This document shows positions 6,125 to 6,969 of a stretch of 6,969 nucleotides of DNA, one piece after another (within the stretch, counting starts at the first letter, position 1; every line of letters starts with the position of its first letter). The notes under the pieces are model-generated. The model searched no databases. It had not been told where the DNA came from and was given only the letters and a program-made list of their open reading frames with translations. Source of the DNA: an uncultured Bacteroidia bacterium (GTDB taxonomy: Bacteria > Bacteroidota > Bacteroidia > SpSt-205); the NCBI GenBank assembly GCA_937995505.1, contig CALKJV010000211.1:1-6969 (forward strand), read 5' to 3'. The translations under genes were made by a program, and so were the position numbers.

Positions 6125-6969
6125 GCGTCTAACCGCTCACGCAACTGCGCATACAAGCGGGCTTTGGAGGTCTCGCCTTCTGCGGCATAAGCCTGCGTAA
6201 AGTGGTCAATCAGCCTTAAGATCACATACGGCGCCGAGAGCGGCCGATAATGCGCTAAATTATCTGACAAGCCCACGCGCCGCAGCACTTCTTGCAGCTG
6301 CACCGCCAGGAGAAAGCTCCCTCGCTGGTAAGGGTCCACATAAAAGTGCGTTAGCCCATCAAAGTAGCGCACGAGGTACCTTTCGCCGATGCCGACGAGG
6401 CTCACGCCCATCCCCAGCTCAGACGCAATGAGGTAGTACAGCACGCTCAGCGAAAAGGAATTCCCGTGACGGGTATCCAGCAGCTCATGCAAAAAGTACG
6501 AGCGGGCAGCCTGGGGACGGGTGCGTTCCGGCTGGAAGCGCTCTTGCACGAAAAGGTGCTTATTGAGGGCGAGCACCTTCTCAAAGGGGTCAGAAGCACC
6601 CTGCAAGCTCAGCCAAGCCGTATGCACGAGGCGACTGTAGGCGTGGGTGTATTTCATCAGGTCTAAGGCAGGATAGCGTAAGCGAGCTACTTGCAGGAGA
6701 GCAGGAAGCAGCGGCTGAGACGGCTCCAAGCGCCAAGCATGCAGCGCTTGGGCCACCAGGTCGAGCTGCAGCTCTTCTAAAAGCTGCTCAATACGCTGCT
6801 GGGTCGCGGGATCGGTGGTTTGCAGCCACTCTTGCTCGAGGGCGGGGATGGCGGCTTCGCCTAAGCCTCGTAAAACCGAGGCGATGTGCGCTTGCACATC
6901 GGGGTCGGGGTCATCAAGCAGTCGCAGAAGCGCCTGTAGCTGGGCAGGCTCCACACAGCAAAAATGCAC
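6091..6969 (-). CDS. HEAT-repeat and SirB1/transglutaminase-like protein, start at or beyond window edge
   Basis: The frame runs on the minus strand from the window end to a TAA at 6093-6091. A GTG lies exactly at the edge (6969-6967), and another GTG is codon 6, so the true start is unsettled and may lie outside. Numbering from the edge gives 292 residues. Residues about 10-50 contain a HEAT-like helical pair (LLDDPDPDVQAHIASVLRGLGEAAIPAL). Residues about 108-225 match the SirB1 N/Transglut_core2 pattern: LLDTRHGNSFSLSVLYYLIASELGM (164-187), then VGIGERYLVRY and FYVDPYQRGSFLL. Residues about 245-285 resemble the TPR-like tail of SirB1 proteins. The positions where transglutaminases carry Cys and His hold Ser and Arg here, so a binding or scaffold role is more likely than catalysis. 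Function is unknown. It faces the purB operon tail to tail. Confidence 0.85.
   Translation of the reverse strand: MHFCCVEPAQLQALLRLLDDPDPDVQAHIASVLRGLGEAAIPALEQEWLQTTDPATQQRIEQLLEELQLDLVAQALHAWRLEPSQPLLPALLQVARLRYPALDLMKYTHAYSRLVHTAWLSLQGASDPFEKVLALNKHLFVQERFQPERTRPQAARSYFLHELLDTRHGNSFSLSVLYYLIASELGMGVSLVGIGERYLVRYFDGLTHFYVDPYQRGSFLLAVQLQEVLRRVGLSDNLAHYRPLSAPYVILRLIDHFTQAYAAEGETSKARLYAQLRERLDAQLGVGTLSGA

Overview
The window looks like a piece of a Bacteroidota-type chromosome with fairly high GC. Three things suggest this: an enoyl-ACP reductase of the divergent type I associate with Bacteroidota, a DUF4369-like/TlpA-like lipoprotein architecture common in that phylum, and almost no recognisable Shine-Dalgarno sequences before the gene starts. 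Assignment below phylum is not possible by eye. No tRNA, rRNA, CRISPR array, insertion sequence or other mobile element was seen.

Layout: six plus-strand genes fill positions 3-6124 with almost no gaps. They are (1) the C-terminal part of an O-antigen ligase/polymerase-like membrane protein, cut by the window start; (2) a secreted TlpA-like thiol-disulfide lipoprotein; (3) the ribosome-assembly GTPase Era, with degenerate guanine-specificity motifs; (4) an unrecognised protein with a possible NYN/PIN-like N-terminus, a Pro/Thr/Lys linker and a small winged-helix-like C-terminus; (5) fabI; (6) purB. The junctions are a 26-base overlap, a GTGA overlap, a 10-base gap, an ATGA overlap and a TAATG overlap, so co-transcription and coupled translation are likely. 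A seventh gene on the minus strand (6091-6969) encodes a HEAT-repeat plus SirB1/transglutaminase-like protein. It converges on purB with a 34-base tail-to-tail overlap, and its start lies at or beyond the window end.

The plus-strand genes do not form one pathway. They mix envelope work (glycan ligation, periplasmic thiol chemistry), ribosome maturation (era), membrane lipid synthesis (fabI) and purine synthesis (purB), which looks like a compact growth-linked housekeeping operon. No stretch of 300 bases lacks a gene, and there is almost no non-coding DNA, so promoters and terminators must lie outside the window or inside genes.

The points most worth a second look are the near absence of the tetranucleotide TCGA (three copies by eye where about 25 would be expected), the altered G4 and G5 motifs of Era, and the unrecognised gene between era and fabI. 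That gene also carries an in-phase A AAA AAG heptamer followed at once by a -1 frame stop, between its two putative domains.
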